Assembly: GCA_902631405.1 (NCBI GenBank)
Contig: CACOYI010000004.1
Location: 1-64,000, forward strand
Length of the DNA stretch: 64,000 bases
From: K189A clade bacterium
GTDB taxonomy: Bacteria > Pseudomonadota > Gammaproteobacteria > Pseudomonadales > Azotimanducaceae
Direction of reading: 5' to 3'
The translations under genes were made by a program, and so were the position numbers. This document shows positions 1 to 8,885 of this stretch, one piece after another (the stretch's first letter is position 1; each line of letters begins with the position of its first letter). Below the pieces are notes generated by a model, which searched no databases, was not told where the DNA came from, and saw only the letters and a program-made list of their open reading frames with translations.

Positions 1-101
1 TAAAATTCAGCTTTGACTACTTACTAGCTCGGCTCTACTCGTGTTTTTAGATCGACAGATATTACGAATTTCCAAGGGCAGTTTCCTAAATGATCGAAGC
101 C

Positions 102-794
102 TCAAGCTTTAGTCTGAACCAGTGAATTCAGCTTACTTATGACGTAATCCGGTTGTAACTCGTCCTCCCGCTTGCCTCCATTATAGCCGTATTTGAAGAA
201 CGCGCTTCTTATTCCAGCGTTCTTTGCGGCCAAGATATCAGTCTCTGAGTCCCCAACCATGAGAATTTTATTTTTTTCGATCTTGTGATCTTTTAAGGCC
301 ATAAGCAGTGGAGCTGCCGACGGTTTTGGCTCGCTTGCTGTGTCGCCACAGATTACCGTCTGAAAATATCGAAGAAGATCGAGTTTTTTTAAAATGGGTA
401 ATGTGAATTCAGTGAGCTTGTTAGTCACGACAGCCAGAAAGGCGCCCGAATTTAAGAGTATCTTCAGCGTTTCTGAGACTCCATCGTAGGGAGTGCTCTT
501 TATCACTAGGTTTTTTTTGTAAGAATCGAGAAAGAGCGATAGCATCTCGTCGAACTTTTCTTCAGTCAGATTTCTCTGGATTTGGGCGAACGCTTGCTTG
601 AGCATTGCTCTCGCTCCTCGTCCAACGCAGTCTCGAACGATTTCATCTGGAATGACCGGAAGGCCATTTCGATTCAGCGCTTCGTTAAGTGCGAGTCCCA
701 GGTCGGGTGCTGTATCGACGAGCGTTCCATCCAGGTCAAACAGGTATCCTTCAAAATGAGGTACCGGTTCGTCAGGCATCGTTGACTTCAGCAA
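102..794 (-). CDS. gph: Phosphoglycolate phosphatase (HAD superfamily)
   Basis: Dephosphorylates 2-phosphoglycolate, a waste product of DNA repair and oxidative metabolism, in the cytoplasm. The 230-aa protein shows HAD motif I (FDLDGTLVD, residues 19-27), a threonine motif II region (AVVTNK, about 120-126) and motif III/IV (MVGDSETDILAAKNAG, about 178-193) with the acidic metal ligands in place. It is slightly shorter than the roughly 250-aa E. coli enzyme. The 5' end overlaps the end of rpe by 23 nt if the first ATG is used; the ATG at 779 would cut this to 8 nt. The rpe-gph pairing is conserved in gammaproteobacteria and supports the specific name over a generic HAD hydrolase. Confidence 0.88.
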   Translation of the reverse strand: MLKSTMPDEPVPHFEGYLFDLDGTLVDTAPDLGLALNEALNRNGLPVIPDEIVRDCVGRGARAMLKQAFAQIQRNLTEEKFDEMLSLFLDSYKKNLVIKSTPYDGVSETLKILLNSGAFLAVVTNKLTEFTLPILKKLDLLRYFQTVICGDTASEPKPSAAPLLMALKDHKIEKNKILMVGDSETDILAAKNAGIRSAFFKYGYNGGKREDELQPDYVISKLNSLVQTKA

Positions 795-1446
795 CCTTTT
801 GTTTCAACTCTTTTATTGTAGCTGCGTAGTCAGAAGTTCCGAATATTGCCGTGCCTGCCACAAAGGTATCTGCTCCAGCTTTGGCTACCTCGCCAATGTT
901 GCTTGATTTGATTCCACCGTCTACTTGGAGTCGAATAGGCCTTTCACAGCGATCGATAACCATTCTCGCGGCCTCAACCTTATCAAGACTTGTGTCGATG
1001 AATGATTGGCCTCCAAATCCCGGGTAGACCGACATAATGAGGATTAAGTCTACAATCTCGGTTAATGAGTACGGTAGATCCAATTCCTCATCCGGGTTGA
1101 AAACGATGCCAGCCTTTGCTCCTTCTGATTTTATTCTGAGTAAGCTGGCCTCGAGATTTTCCGTCGTGCCCGGGTGAATCGAGACGTAATCTGCCCCGGC
1201 TTCTATAAAATCCCCTATAAGTCTGTCGGCTGGTGAAACCATAAGATGGGCGTCGATCGTTGCAGAAATGCCGAATTTTCTCAGCGCAGACAGAACAGGT
1301 GGGCCAATAGTAAGGTTTGGCACGTAATGGTTATCCATTACATCAAAGTGTATCGAGTCGGCGCCTGCATTGAGAACATCCTCAACCTCTTGACCTAAAC
1401 GTGAAAAGTCAGCGGCCAAAATTGATGGTGATATCCATATGTCCAT
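772..1446 (-). CDS. rpe: Ribulose-phosphate 3-epimerase
   Basis: Interconverts ribulose 5-phosphate and xylulose 5-phosphate in the pentose phosphate pathway. The 224-aa length matches the family. Visible signatures are ISPSILAADF at the N-terminus, HFDVMDNHYVPNLTIGP (metal-binding His and Asp), DAHLMV, the MSVYPGFGGQ phosphate/loop region and QVDGGI near residue 175. The ATG at 1446 puts the first conserved strand five residues in, as in homologues. It lies upstream of gph on the same strand and the genes overlap, so they are very probably co-transcribed. Confidence 0.95.
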   Translation of the reverse strand: MDIWISPSILAADFSRLGQEVEDVLNAGADSIHFDVMDNHYVPNLTIGPPVLSALRKFGISATIDAHLMVSPADRLIGDFIEAGADYVSIHPGTTENLEASLLRIKSEGAKAGIVFNPDEELDLPYSLTEIVDLILIMSVYPGFGGQSFIDTSLDKVEAARMVIDRCERPIRLQVDGGIKSSNIGEVAKAGADTFVAGTAIFGTSDYAATIKELKQKVAEVNDA

Positions 1447-1486
1447 GATGGAATGATACTTAATACCGAAGTAAGCGGATAGCGGT

Positions 1487-2143
1487 CTAGCCTATTTTCA
1501 AAGCGCGTTCCAATGCTTCGGGGGTGCCTATATCTTCCCATGCTCCTTGGAATTTTTGATACTCGAGGGCTCTTCTAGTTAGCGCATCGAAGAACAACTC
1601 ACGAAGAGAGAAAGCATCCGCTGGAGAATTTATAAAAAGATTTGGTGAAATTAGGCCTATGCCGCAGTAAGTTAATTGGCTACCTCGACCAATTATTTTC
1701 GAACCTGAAACGATAAAATCTCCTGGTCGCTCGCCAGTTGTGGGTTCTCTCAAAACTAGATGGCCAAGTGAATCGGGCTTTAGGGCGTTTGGAAGGTCAG
1801 TAAATGAAAAGTCGCTATAGATGTCCCCATTTAGGATGATAAAAGGTTCTTTGCCCAGAAGTGGGAGAGCATTTTTTATCCCCCCACCCGTCTCTAACAG
1901 GGATTTCTCCCAGGTGTATTGGATTTGAACTCCGTATTTACCCCCATTACCGACTCTATTAAAAATCATCTCGCCTAGGTGATGCAGATTGATGACGATA
2001 TCGCTAACTCCGCCCTCCTTGAGTTGTAGGATCTGCCGAACTATCAAAGGCTCACCTCCAATTTCAATTAGCGGCTTGGGTGTTTTATCCGTCAGCGGTG
2101 CTAGTCGAGTGCCCAACCCGGCTGCAAGTATCATTCCCCTCAT
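1487..2143 (-). CDS. murU: N-acetylmuramate alpha-1-phosphate uridylyltransferase
   Basis: Nucleotidyltransferase that makes UDP-MurNAc from MurNAc-1-phosphate and UTP, the last step of the MurNAc recycling route that bypasses de novo synthesis and hence fosfomycin-sensitive MurA. The 218-aa protein opens with the sugar-nucleotidyltransferase loop MILAAGLGTRLAPLTDKTPKPL, carries the metal-site LNGDIYSDF near residue 104 and ends with EDIGTPEALERA. Length fits Pseudomonas MurU. The 4-nt overlap with amgK upstream is what separates it from other GlmU-like or RmlA-like enzymes. Confidence 0.9.
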   Translation of the reverse strand: MRGMILAAGLGTRLAPLTDKTPKPLIEIGGEPLIVRQILQLKEGGVSDIVINLHHLGEMIFNRVGNGGKYGVQIQYTWEKSLLETGGGIKNALPLLGKEPFIILNGDIYSDFSFTDLPNALKPDSLGHLVLREPTTGERPGDFIVSGSKIIGRGSQLTYCGIGLISPNLFINSPADAFSLRELFFDALTRRALEYQKFQGAWEDIGTPEALERALKIG

Positions 2144-3144
2144 TGAGGGGTCTCCATCTTATTTTGAACAAGCAGTTTCAGTTCCGTGAAGAGATTTTGT
2201 AATGTTTGGATTGGTGGTACTTTCCCGGCGTTGTGGATTAGGCTATCGAGAACTAAGGGGATAAAACTTAAGTGAGTATTTTTTCGATCCCTCAAGGACA
2301 ATCGCGCAAAGATACCGAGCGCTTTCAGCTGTCTCTGAATACCGGTGCAATTTAAGTGCATATAGGCATTAATGAAGTCGATTCCCTCAGAAAAATTAGA
2401 GTTTTGTAAATAGTATTCGAGGCAAAGCTCGATGTCGGTATCACTGTGTTTGAAATAACAGTCATGAAGGAGTGAAGCGAGATCATAGAGATGCGGTCCA
2501 TAGAGAGCATCTTGGAAGTCAATAATCCCGATAGAGTCATTTCTCACTAAAAGATTTTTGCAATGGAAATCTCTGTGGATACAAGAAACGGGCTGATTTG
2601 TCATAGCGTTGAGCAATAAATCTTTCGCATCTTTAATTTCTTTTTGGTAGCGGCTGTAAAGTTTTTGCCCAGGAGCCCCTAACCATTTGGCCACGAACCA
2701 GTCGCCGAATAAGTCAAATTCCATAGAGAGTCTGTCTCTCGAGTATGGCTCGATTTCAGGGTCTTTGATTTGTTGTATTTGCAAGATCAGATCGACCGCC
2801 TTTAAAAGAGTGTTGGACCTATTCGCGTCGTCATAGAATGACAGAACGTATTTTTCACCAAGATCATCTACTAAGAACCAGCCTTTTTGAAAATTCGATT
2901 TGATCACCTGAGGAACTGGTATGTTGCCTCGAGCGAACACTTGCGATAAGCGAACGAACTGACGGTTATTCTCCAGTTCGGGTGGACTGACCATCAAAAT
3001 TACCGAATGGCCATCACTCTTTCTTTGTAATCTTGAAAATTCCCTGTTGCTTGCCTCAAGTGGCAGCATTTGTCGGTTGAAATCATCTGACAGGGCCTCT
3101 CGACACCAGGATAAAAGCTCAGAATTTTCCTCAATAGGTTTCAA
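2140..3144 (-). CDS. amgK: N-acetylmuramate/N-acetylglucosamine anomeric kinase
   Basis: Phosphorylates MurNAc and GlcNAc at C1 to feed MurU in peptidoglycan recycling. The 334-aa protein has an aminoglycoside-phosphotransferase fold: the catalytic loop CIHRDFHCKNLLV (around residue 190) followed by the metal-binding IGIIDFQDALYGPHLYDLASLL. The stop codon overlaps the murU start (4 nt), indicating translational coupling. It is divergent from lptD with a 91-nt shared spacer, the arrangement known from Pseudomonas. A generic APH-family kinase is the only alternative; the murU neighbour makes AmgK the better call. Confidence 0.88.
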   Translation of the reverse strand: MKPIEENSELLSWCREALSDDFNRQMLPLEASNREFSRLQRKSDGHSVILMVSPPELENNRQFVRLSQVFARGNIPVPQVIKSNFQKGWFLVDDLGEKYVLSFYDDANRSNTLLKAVDLILQIQQIKDPEIEPYSRDRLSMEFDLFGDWFVAKWLGAPGQKLYSRYQKEIKDAKDLLLNAMTNQPVSCIHRDFHCKNLLVRNDSIGIIDFQDALYGPHLYDLASLLHDCYFKHSDTDIELCLEYYLQNSNFSEGIDFINAYMHLNCTGIQRQLKALGIFARLSLRDRKNTHLSFIPLVLDSLIHNAGKVPPIQTLQNLFTELKLLVQNKMETPQ

Positions 3145-3235
3145 TCTTCGCCTCTGACAAGTTCATAATAGTTAAGTTGATTGTTGCATCCGGACTAAAC
3201 TAATGCACATACTTCTGCTTTCGCCTAATAAGTAA

Positions 3236-5728
3236 GTGAGAATACGGTTGAGGTTTTTATCTCGCTTCTTTTTCCTTCTCCTTTTGCCAGGATCCACTCT
3301 CTATGCCGACCTTGAGGGTGATGATTTTTTGTGGGCGCTGTTTAATTCAGATGAGAGTCTGGCGAACTTTCTTTTACCTGACATTGATGCAGGCCGTTGC
3401 GGTGCCACCTATCGGACGCCATTTCTCATCGAATCTCCTCGAGATGAGATCTCTATAGTGGCCGAGACCATGAGCGGCAGTGTTGAAGACGGACTTTCTT
3501 TGAGTGGGAACGTTAAAATTTATGATGCCAATCTTTCTGTGTTTGCGCCTCTGGCCAAATTAGATCCATCTCGATTTCTAGAGTTTGAGAGGGGAGCATT
3601 AATCCAGTCCTCCGAATCTCTTCTGGTAGGGGAGTTAGGCGTCCTTAGTCTGACTACAAAAAAGGGAACCTTGCAGAGAGCACAATACGTGAACGTATCA
3701 TCAGGCATCCGTGCAACTGCCGATATGATTCAAGTTAATGGGAAGGGCGCGCTATATTTAGAAAAAGCTCGACTAACCGCCTGCGGTCCTGGCGATAACG
3801 GTTGGGCCGTCCACTCGAAACAAATCAAGATTGACGTTGAGGAAAACGCTTTGGCTTTACGCGGCCTGAATATCAGAATCAAGGATTTCCCGGTTATGTA
3901 CCTCCCGTATATCAAAATACCCTCGAACCTCTCAAACGCCAATACCGATGAAATCGAAGAGGGGTTTATGTTCCCTGATATCGGGTATGAAGACGAGCTA
4001 GGGATTTCTTTGGCAATACCTTTCAAGAAACAAATTCGTGATGGATTTGATGGTTATCTGGTTCCCAGACACCTAGGAAAGAGAGGGCTTGGTTTAGGTG
4101 CAGGCATCGATTTAATGACGGAGGATGCTGACTTTGATATCGCCTTGGACTGGATTCCGAAGGACAGAATCTATAACGGATTTATGAGTCGCGAAGATTT
4201 TGATGAATTTTCCAACAACTCAACCTTGGTAAACTTTGAGTCAGTGACGCGCTGGATGGCGGATGTTTATTTACGAGGTTCGTATGGACTAATCAGCACG
4301 CTTATCGACTATCGTTCGACTAGTGACTACGACTATTTTAGGCACTTTGGGACGGATTTTTCGATCAACAGAAACCAGCCGTTTGAGGGGAATAATCCCC
4401 TAGATGCCACTCAGATAATCGACGTTGCTCTTCAAGAAGGCGGGCTCAAGGTTCGGCTTCTATATCAGGGTTTTGATAGAAGCAATTACCTCTCTCAGCC
4501 CGGTTTCATCCGAAGTCCTCAGTTCGAGCTAAGCTACAGTAATCAAATTTTGCCTGGCGTCTCACTGGGTTTTCGCTCGGAAATCGCGCACTTTAGAAAA
4601 AAGAAGTACGAGCTGAACCCGTTTTATGGGAGACCGCAAGATGTGGACGAGACCGGTCATGGACATAGTGGGAAAAGATTGTTTCTACAGCCTCGACTTG
4701 TTTGGAGCGATATAAAAGCCCACAAGAGAATCAAGGTTGCCATGGGAATTGATGCTGTTGAACATCATGACTTTCATCAGCTATCAAGGAACTCGACTGG
4801 ACTGTATAAGTTATCCCGTCGTAGCCAAAAGTTTTTTATCAGCACTGATATGGCTTATCGATTTCAAAAGTCCTTTACTTTGACTGGAGACAATTTTTTT
4901 CAGACCTTGGAGCCGCGGGTCAGGTATTTTCGTCGATCTGGCCCAAATTCAGATTCCACCCTTTCGTTAGACACGGCTCTGCTACCCTTGACGATAGAGA
5001 GCTTATGGCGGGATGACGAGCTGGTTGGTCGTGATTGGCGCGAGTCAACAGACTGGTTGACGCTAGGTTTTTCGAGTCGGGTGCATAACCTCCAGACGGG
5101 CAAAGAAAAGGTCGAGTTCTCTGTCGGAGTGAAAGAGCGGTTTGGGAGGGAGGAGAGCGAATCGCAAATGTCAACGGTGCGTTTGACCTATGGGACTAAG
5201 CGACTTTATGGGAGCTCACTACGATGGGCTTTTGGAAATAATACGGGGTTTGAGGTATCTCGCATGTCTGGAGGTGAGCATGAATCCGTCAGTCAGACCC
5301 ACCTTAAACTAGAGCATCGTAAAGGCCGGGCGGGTTTGTTTTCGCTTGCTTATAGAAAGGGAGACAGACTATCTGGGTTCTCTCCTAAGGATATCGATCA
5401 GTTGGAATTTAATGGAATGTTTGAGGTCAGCCGCAGCTTTAGACCTTTTTTCGCGATAAATTTTGATTTCGATCGTTCCGGGCTATCTGAAGGATTCCTA
5501 GGATTAGAGTATCAAGATTGTTGCTTTAGGCTGCGATTTCTCGCTAAGCGAGCTATCAAAGAGTTTACCCTCGTTCCCTTTGATTTTCAGTCGGATAGCT
5601 CAGTTGATCAGATGAGAAACGAGAACGGCTTTTCTCTCGAGTTTACGTTGAACGGAATCGGGCGTATAGGAAGTCGTATAGATGAACTATTAAGCAGTAC
5701 TGTTAGAGGTTATCGGTCTGTAAGATAA
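3236..5728 (+). CDS. lptD: LPS-assembly outer membrane protein LptD
   Basis: Beta-barrel that inserts lipopolysaccharide into the outer leaflet of the outer membrane, as the end point of the Lpt bridge (partner LptE). The 830-aa product begins with a basic, Leu/Phe-rich signal peptide (residues 1-24), then an OstA/LptA-like jellyroll (about 70-200) and a long barrel with alternating aromatic strands. The four cysteines needed for the inter-domain disulfides are present: C55, C183 and the adjacent pair C762-C763. The start is GTG, reading directly into the signal peptide. SurA, its folding chaperone, is encoded 45 nt downstream. Confidence 0.95.
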   Translation: MRIRLRFLSRFFFLLLLPGSTLYADLEGDDFLWALFNSDESLANFLLPDIDAGRCGATYRTPFLIESPRDEISIVAETMSGSVEDGLSLSGNVKIYDANLSVFAPLAKLDPSRFLEFERGALIQSSESLLVGELGVLSLTTKKGTLQRAQYVNVSSGIRATADMIQVNGKGALYLEKARLTACGPGDNGWAVHSKQIKIDVEENALALRGLNIRIKDFPVMYLPYIKIPSNLSNANTDEIEEGFMFPDIGYEDELGISLAIPFKKQIRDGFDGYLVPRHLGKRGLGLGAGIDLMTEDADFDIALDWIPKDRIYNGFMSREDFDEFSNNSTLVNFESVTRWMADVYLRGSYGLISTLIDYRSTSDYDYFRHFGTDFSINRNQPFEGNNPLDATQIIDVALQEGGLKVRLLYQGFDRSNYLSQPGFIRSPQFELSYSNQILPGVSLGFRSEIAHFRKKKYELNPFYGRPQDVDETGHGHSGKRLFLQPRLVWSDIKAHKRIKVAMGIDAVEHHDFHQLSRNSTGLYKLSRRSQKFFISTDMAYRFQKSFTLTGDNFFQTLEPRVRYFRRSGPNSDSTLSLDTALLPLTIESLWRDDELVGRDWRESTDWLTLGFSSRVHNLQTGKEKVEFSVGVKERFGREESESQMSTVRLTYGTKRLYGSSLRWAFGNNTGFEVSRMSGGEHESVSQTHLKLEHRKGRAGLFSLAYRKGDRLSGFSPKDIDQLEFNGMFEVSRSFRPFFAINFDFDRSGLSEGFLGLEYQDCCFRLRFLAKRAIKEFTLVPFDFQSDSSVDQMRNENGFSLEFTLNGIGRIGSRIDELLSSTVRGYRSVR

Positions 5729-5773
5729 TGCAGATAGAAATATGCTGGTCCGTTGTGTTGGGTTGAATAAAAA

Positions 5774-7072
5774 ATGCTAAATAAAAAACTGCAAAACTGC
5801 TCATTAGGGATTCTGTTGCTTGTCACATCCTTACTGTCTTCAAAGGCTTTCTCCGAATACGTAAAGCTCGATGGAATTGTAGCTGTGGTTGATGAAGACG
5901 TGGTTCTGGCAAGTGAGCTTCTGGAGCGAATAAATCTCGTTCGGGAGTCAATGATCCAGAATAAAGTGTCCATGCCAGAGCGAGATGTGTTTGTTGGACA
6001 GGTTCTCGATCGATTGATCATTGAGAATATTCAACTACAGGAGGCGAACAATAGGGGTGTAGTAATTGATGACCAAACTCTATCGCAAGCGGTGCAACAA
6101 TTCGCGGAGAGTAACGGACAGACGGTGGAAGAATTTGTGGTGGGTTTAGAGTCTCAGGGAACTAGCTATCGAAAGTTTCGAGAGGACATTCGTCTCGAAA
6201 TGACGTTATCGAGATTGCAGCGCGGGATGATAAACCAGAGGATTAGCATCTCAGACCAAGATATTTCTGGGCTGTTGAATTCGCCATTTTATAAAGATTT
6301 TTTTTCGGATGAATATAGTCTTGGGCACATAAGGCTTGATTTAACTGACAACCCTTCGGAAACAGACAAAGAACGTTTGATAGCTGAAGCAGACGATATT
6401 GTTGAACAGCTAAGGGGTGGAGAGGATTTCGGAAAGATAGCCGCAGCGAAATCCTCGAGTAGCACGGCGCTTGATGGCGGCAGCTTGGGTTGGCGTAGAG
6501 CTGGAGAAATACCAAGTTTGTTTGCAGAAATAGCTCTTGAAATGAAGATCGGAGATATATCGGATCCGATAGTTAGCGGAAGCGCCGTCCACATTATTAA
6601 GTTGATTGAAAGAAGGGGGGCCGGCATGCAAGAGCTCAGCCAAACGTTGGTCAGCCATATCTTGATAAAGCCCTCAGAGATAAGATCTGATGAAGAGTCT
6701 CGCGATTTGAGTGAAAGCATTTACCGACAGCTTTTGCAGGGAAGCGAATTCGCGGCGTTGGCGAAACAATACTCAGACGATCCGGGTACAGCCCTAAACG
6801 GCGGCAGTTTGGGTTGGTCTGAAGAGGGACAGTTCGTACCAGAATTTTCAGAGGTAATGGGTAAGACGGAGACTGGTCAACTCAGTGAGCCTTTTTTATC
6901 TCCGTTTGGCTGGCACGTGCTAAGAGTCGACGATAGAAGGGTCCAAAATATGAGTGATGAGGCTAGAAGAGAAATGGCCATTGATATTCTATTTAAGCGG
7001 AGATTCGAAGAGGAGCGTCAGGAGTGGTTGAAGGAAATTCGCGATGAAGCCTACGTAGAAATTAGGATTTGA
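5774..7072 (+). CDS. surA: Periplasmic chaperone / peptidyl-prolyl isomerase SurA
   Basis: Escorts unfolded outer-membrane proteins, LptD among them, through the periplasm to the BAM complex. 432 aa, close to E. coli SurA. A signal peptide (residues 1-27, cleavage after SKAFS is plausible) is followed by the SurA N-domain, two parvulin domains starting near SLGHIRLDL (about 177) and VSHILIKPS (about 293), and a short C-terminal helix. Each parvulin carries the GGSLGWRRAGE / GGSLGWSEEGQ signature. It sits between lptD and pdxA and is probably in one operon with them. Confidence 0.95.
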   Translation: MLNKKLQNCSLGILLLVTSLLSSKAFSEYVKLDGIVAVVDEDVVLASELLERINLVRESMIQNKVSMPERDVFVGQVLDRLIIENIQLQEANNRGVVIDDQTLSQAVQQFAESNGQTVEEFVVGLESQGTSYRKFREDIRLEMTLSRLQRGMINQRISISDQDISGLLNSPFYKDFFSDEYSLGHIRLDLTDNPSETDKERLIAEADDIVEQLRGGEDFGKIAAAKSSSSTALDGGSLGWRRAGEIPSLFAEIALEMKIGDISDPIVSGSAVHIIKLIERRGAGMQELSQTLVSHILIKPSEIRSDEESRDLSESIYRQLLQGSEFAALAKQYSDDPGTALNGGSLGWSEEGQFVPEFSEVMGKTETGQLSEPFLSPFGWHVLRVDDRRVQNMSDEARREMAIDILFKRRFEEERQEWLKEIRDEAYVEIRI

Positions 7073-7084
7073 AGAAGCTCACTT

Positions 7085-8065
7085 GTGTTAGCTATAACCC
7101 CTGGAGAACCAGCAGGTATTGGCCCTGACATAGCGATCGAGCTTTGTCAGGTAGAGCGAGAAGAGGCGATTGTATTGGTCGCCGACAAGAATATGCTTAG
7201 CGAGCGAGCGGATTTGTTGGGAAAGGAACTTGATATCCTTGGGGTTGGTAAAACAGTAACCCGAGACGCTCGACGAGTGAATGTAATGCACGTTCCTCTC
7301 GAAGAAAAGGTCGAACCTGGCGTCTTAAATCCCAAAAACTCTATCGGAGTTCTCAAGTCTCTAAATAATGCGATTGGTGGCTGTCTCTCGGGAAAATTCT
7401 CGGGGCTAGTCACAGGACCAATTCAGAAATCAGTGATGAATGAAGGTGGTATTCCTTTCACGGGACATACAGAATATTTAGCGGAACGCACTGAGGTAGA
7501 AGACGTGGTAATGATGTTAGCCTCAGAAAAGATGCGGGTCGCACTCGCCACAACCCATCTTCCGTTAAAGCAGGTTCCGCAGGAAATTACGCACGAATTA
7601 TTGACCCGCAGGTTGATGATCCTCAACGAGGCGTTGAGAAACCTGTTTCGCATAGCTAGCCCTCGTATATTGGTCTCAGGCCTCAACCCTCACTCTGGAG
7701 AATCAGGAAAGCTCGGATTGGAGGAAGAAGAGGTGATTTCTCCTGTTTGTGAATCACTTAGGGAGAGAGGCCTGGACCTGATAGGGCCTTTACCCGCGGA
7801 CACCCTCTTCACGCCAAAGTACCTTGTTCAGGCAGACGCGGTGATGGCTATGTACCATGATCAGGGACTCCCTGTCTTGAAATATTCGAGTTTTGGTAGA
7901 GCCGTCAATATTACCCTAGGCTTGCCGTTTGTAAGAACATCTGTTGATCATGGAACGGCTCTTGAGCTGGCTGGAAGAGGGATCGCAGACAGTAGTAGTC
8001 TTCGGGAGGCTATAAAACTAGCGGGACGCATTTTAAAAACTGGGGCCGGTTCCAACGCGAACTAA
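7085..8065 (+). CDS. pdxA: 4-hydroxythreonine-4-phosphate dehydrogenase
   Basis: NAD-dependent enzyme of de novo pyridoxal 5'-phosphate synthesis (DXP-dependent route). The 326-aa protein starts at a GTG 12 nt after surA and reads ITPGEPAGIGPDIA within its first residues. Typical motifs include VTGPIQKSVMN, FTGHTEYLAER, GLNPHSGESG and the metal/substrate site MYHDQGLPVLKY. Length matches the family. The next gene, rsmA, starts 1 nt after its stop. Confidence 0.95.
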   Translation: MLAITPGEPAGIGPDIAIELCQVEREEAIVLVADKNMLSERADLLGKELDILGVGKTVTRDARRVNVMHVPLEEKVEPGVLNPKNSIGVLKSLNNAIGGCLSGKFSGLVTGPIQKSVMNEGGIPFTGHTEYLAERTEVEDVVMMLASEKMRVALATTHLPLKQVPQEITHELLTRRLMILNEALRNLFRIASPRILVSGLNPHSGESGKLGLEEEEVISPVCESLRERGLDLIGPLPADTLFTPKYLVQADAVMAMYHDQGLPVLKYSSFGRAVNITLGLPFVRTSVDHGTALELAGRGIADSSSLREAIKLAGRILKTGAGSNAN

Positions 8066-8066
8066 G

Positions 8067-8858
8067 ATGGCGCACGCAAGAAAAAGATTCGGGCAACATT
8101 TTCTCGCAGATTCTATGGTTATCGGAAGCTTGTTAAGGGAAATCAATCCATCTGGAGGCGATCGGATACTCGAAATTGGTCCGGGAAGGGGAGCCATCTC
8201 GAGGCATTTGATCCAACTCGAAGATGTTGATTACGTTGGCGTTGAGATAGACCGGGATTTAGTTGCCTTTCTCAGAGAAAAATATCCAAATATTAATATT
8301 CATTCCGAAGATATTCTAAAGGCCGACTTAGAGCAGATTCTCAAAATAGAAAATAATGGCGAGTGCATTAAAACTAACTGGAAGATTATCGGTAACCTTC
8401 CTTACAATATTTCCAGCCCACTTTTGATGAAAATGATCGAGTTTTTGAGGACGAATCCTGGCGTTATCGGTTCGATGATTTTTATGTTTCAAAAGGAGTT
8501 AGCGTCCCGGTTAACCGCCTCGAAAGGATCAAAGCAGTGGAGTAAGTTGAGTATCTATTCGCAACTCTTTATGGAGGCTGAGTTGCTTTTTGACGTCCAC
8601 CCTGAAAGCTTCTCACCACCTCCGAAAGTCATGTCCTCTGTTTTAAGAATAACGCCTCGAGAAGATCAGGAAAATCTGAGAATTCCAAACAATCTCAGCG
8701 AGATATTAAATGTGGCATTTTCGGCGCGGAGAAAGACTTTGCAAAACGTTTTCAAGGATTATTCTGTAGATTGGGAAGCGCTTCAGATTCAACCAACATC
8801 TAGGCCCGACCAACTTGGTGAAAAGGATTTTCTGAACTTGTCTCGGGCACTTTTGTGA
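8067..8858 (+). CDS. rsmA: 16S rRNA adenine dimethyltransferase (KsgA)
   Basis: Dimethylates two adjacent adenosines in the 3' hairpin of 16S rRNA during late 30S assembly; loss gives kasugamycin resistance. The 263-aa protein has the N-terminal RKRFGQHFL signature, the SAM-binding LEIGPGRGAIS, and the catalytic NLPYNISSPLL motif (residues about 110-120). The start one base after the pdxA stop implies coupling. apaG, which usually separates rsmA from apaH, is absent. Confidence 0.96.
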   Translation: MAHARKRFGQHFLADSMVIGSLLREINPSGGDRILEIGPGRGAISRHLIQLEDVDYVGVEIDRDLVAFLREKYPNINIHSEDILKADLEQILKIENNGECIKTNWKIIGNLPYNISSPLLMKMIEFLRTNPGVIGSMIFMFQKELASRLTASKGSKQWSKLSIYSQLFMEAELLFDVHPESFSPPPKVMSSVLRITPREDQENLRIPNNLSEILNVAFSARRKTLQNVFKDYSVDWEALQIQPTSRPDQLGEKDFLNLSRALL

Positions 8859-8885
8859 CTTCAATTTCTTTTAGGTGAATTTGAT

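Noticed and set aside
1-101. Possible trp leader or trpE start downstream of gph
   Set aside because: No start codon with ribosome-binding site, Trp-codon run or attenuator hairpin is visible in the 101 nt available.
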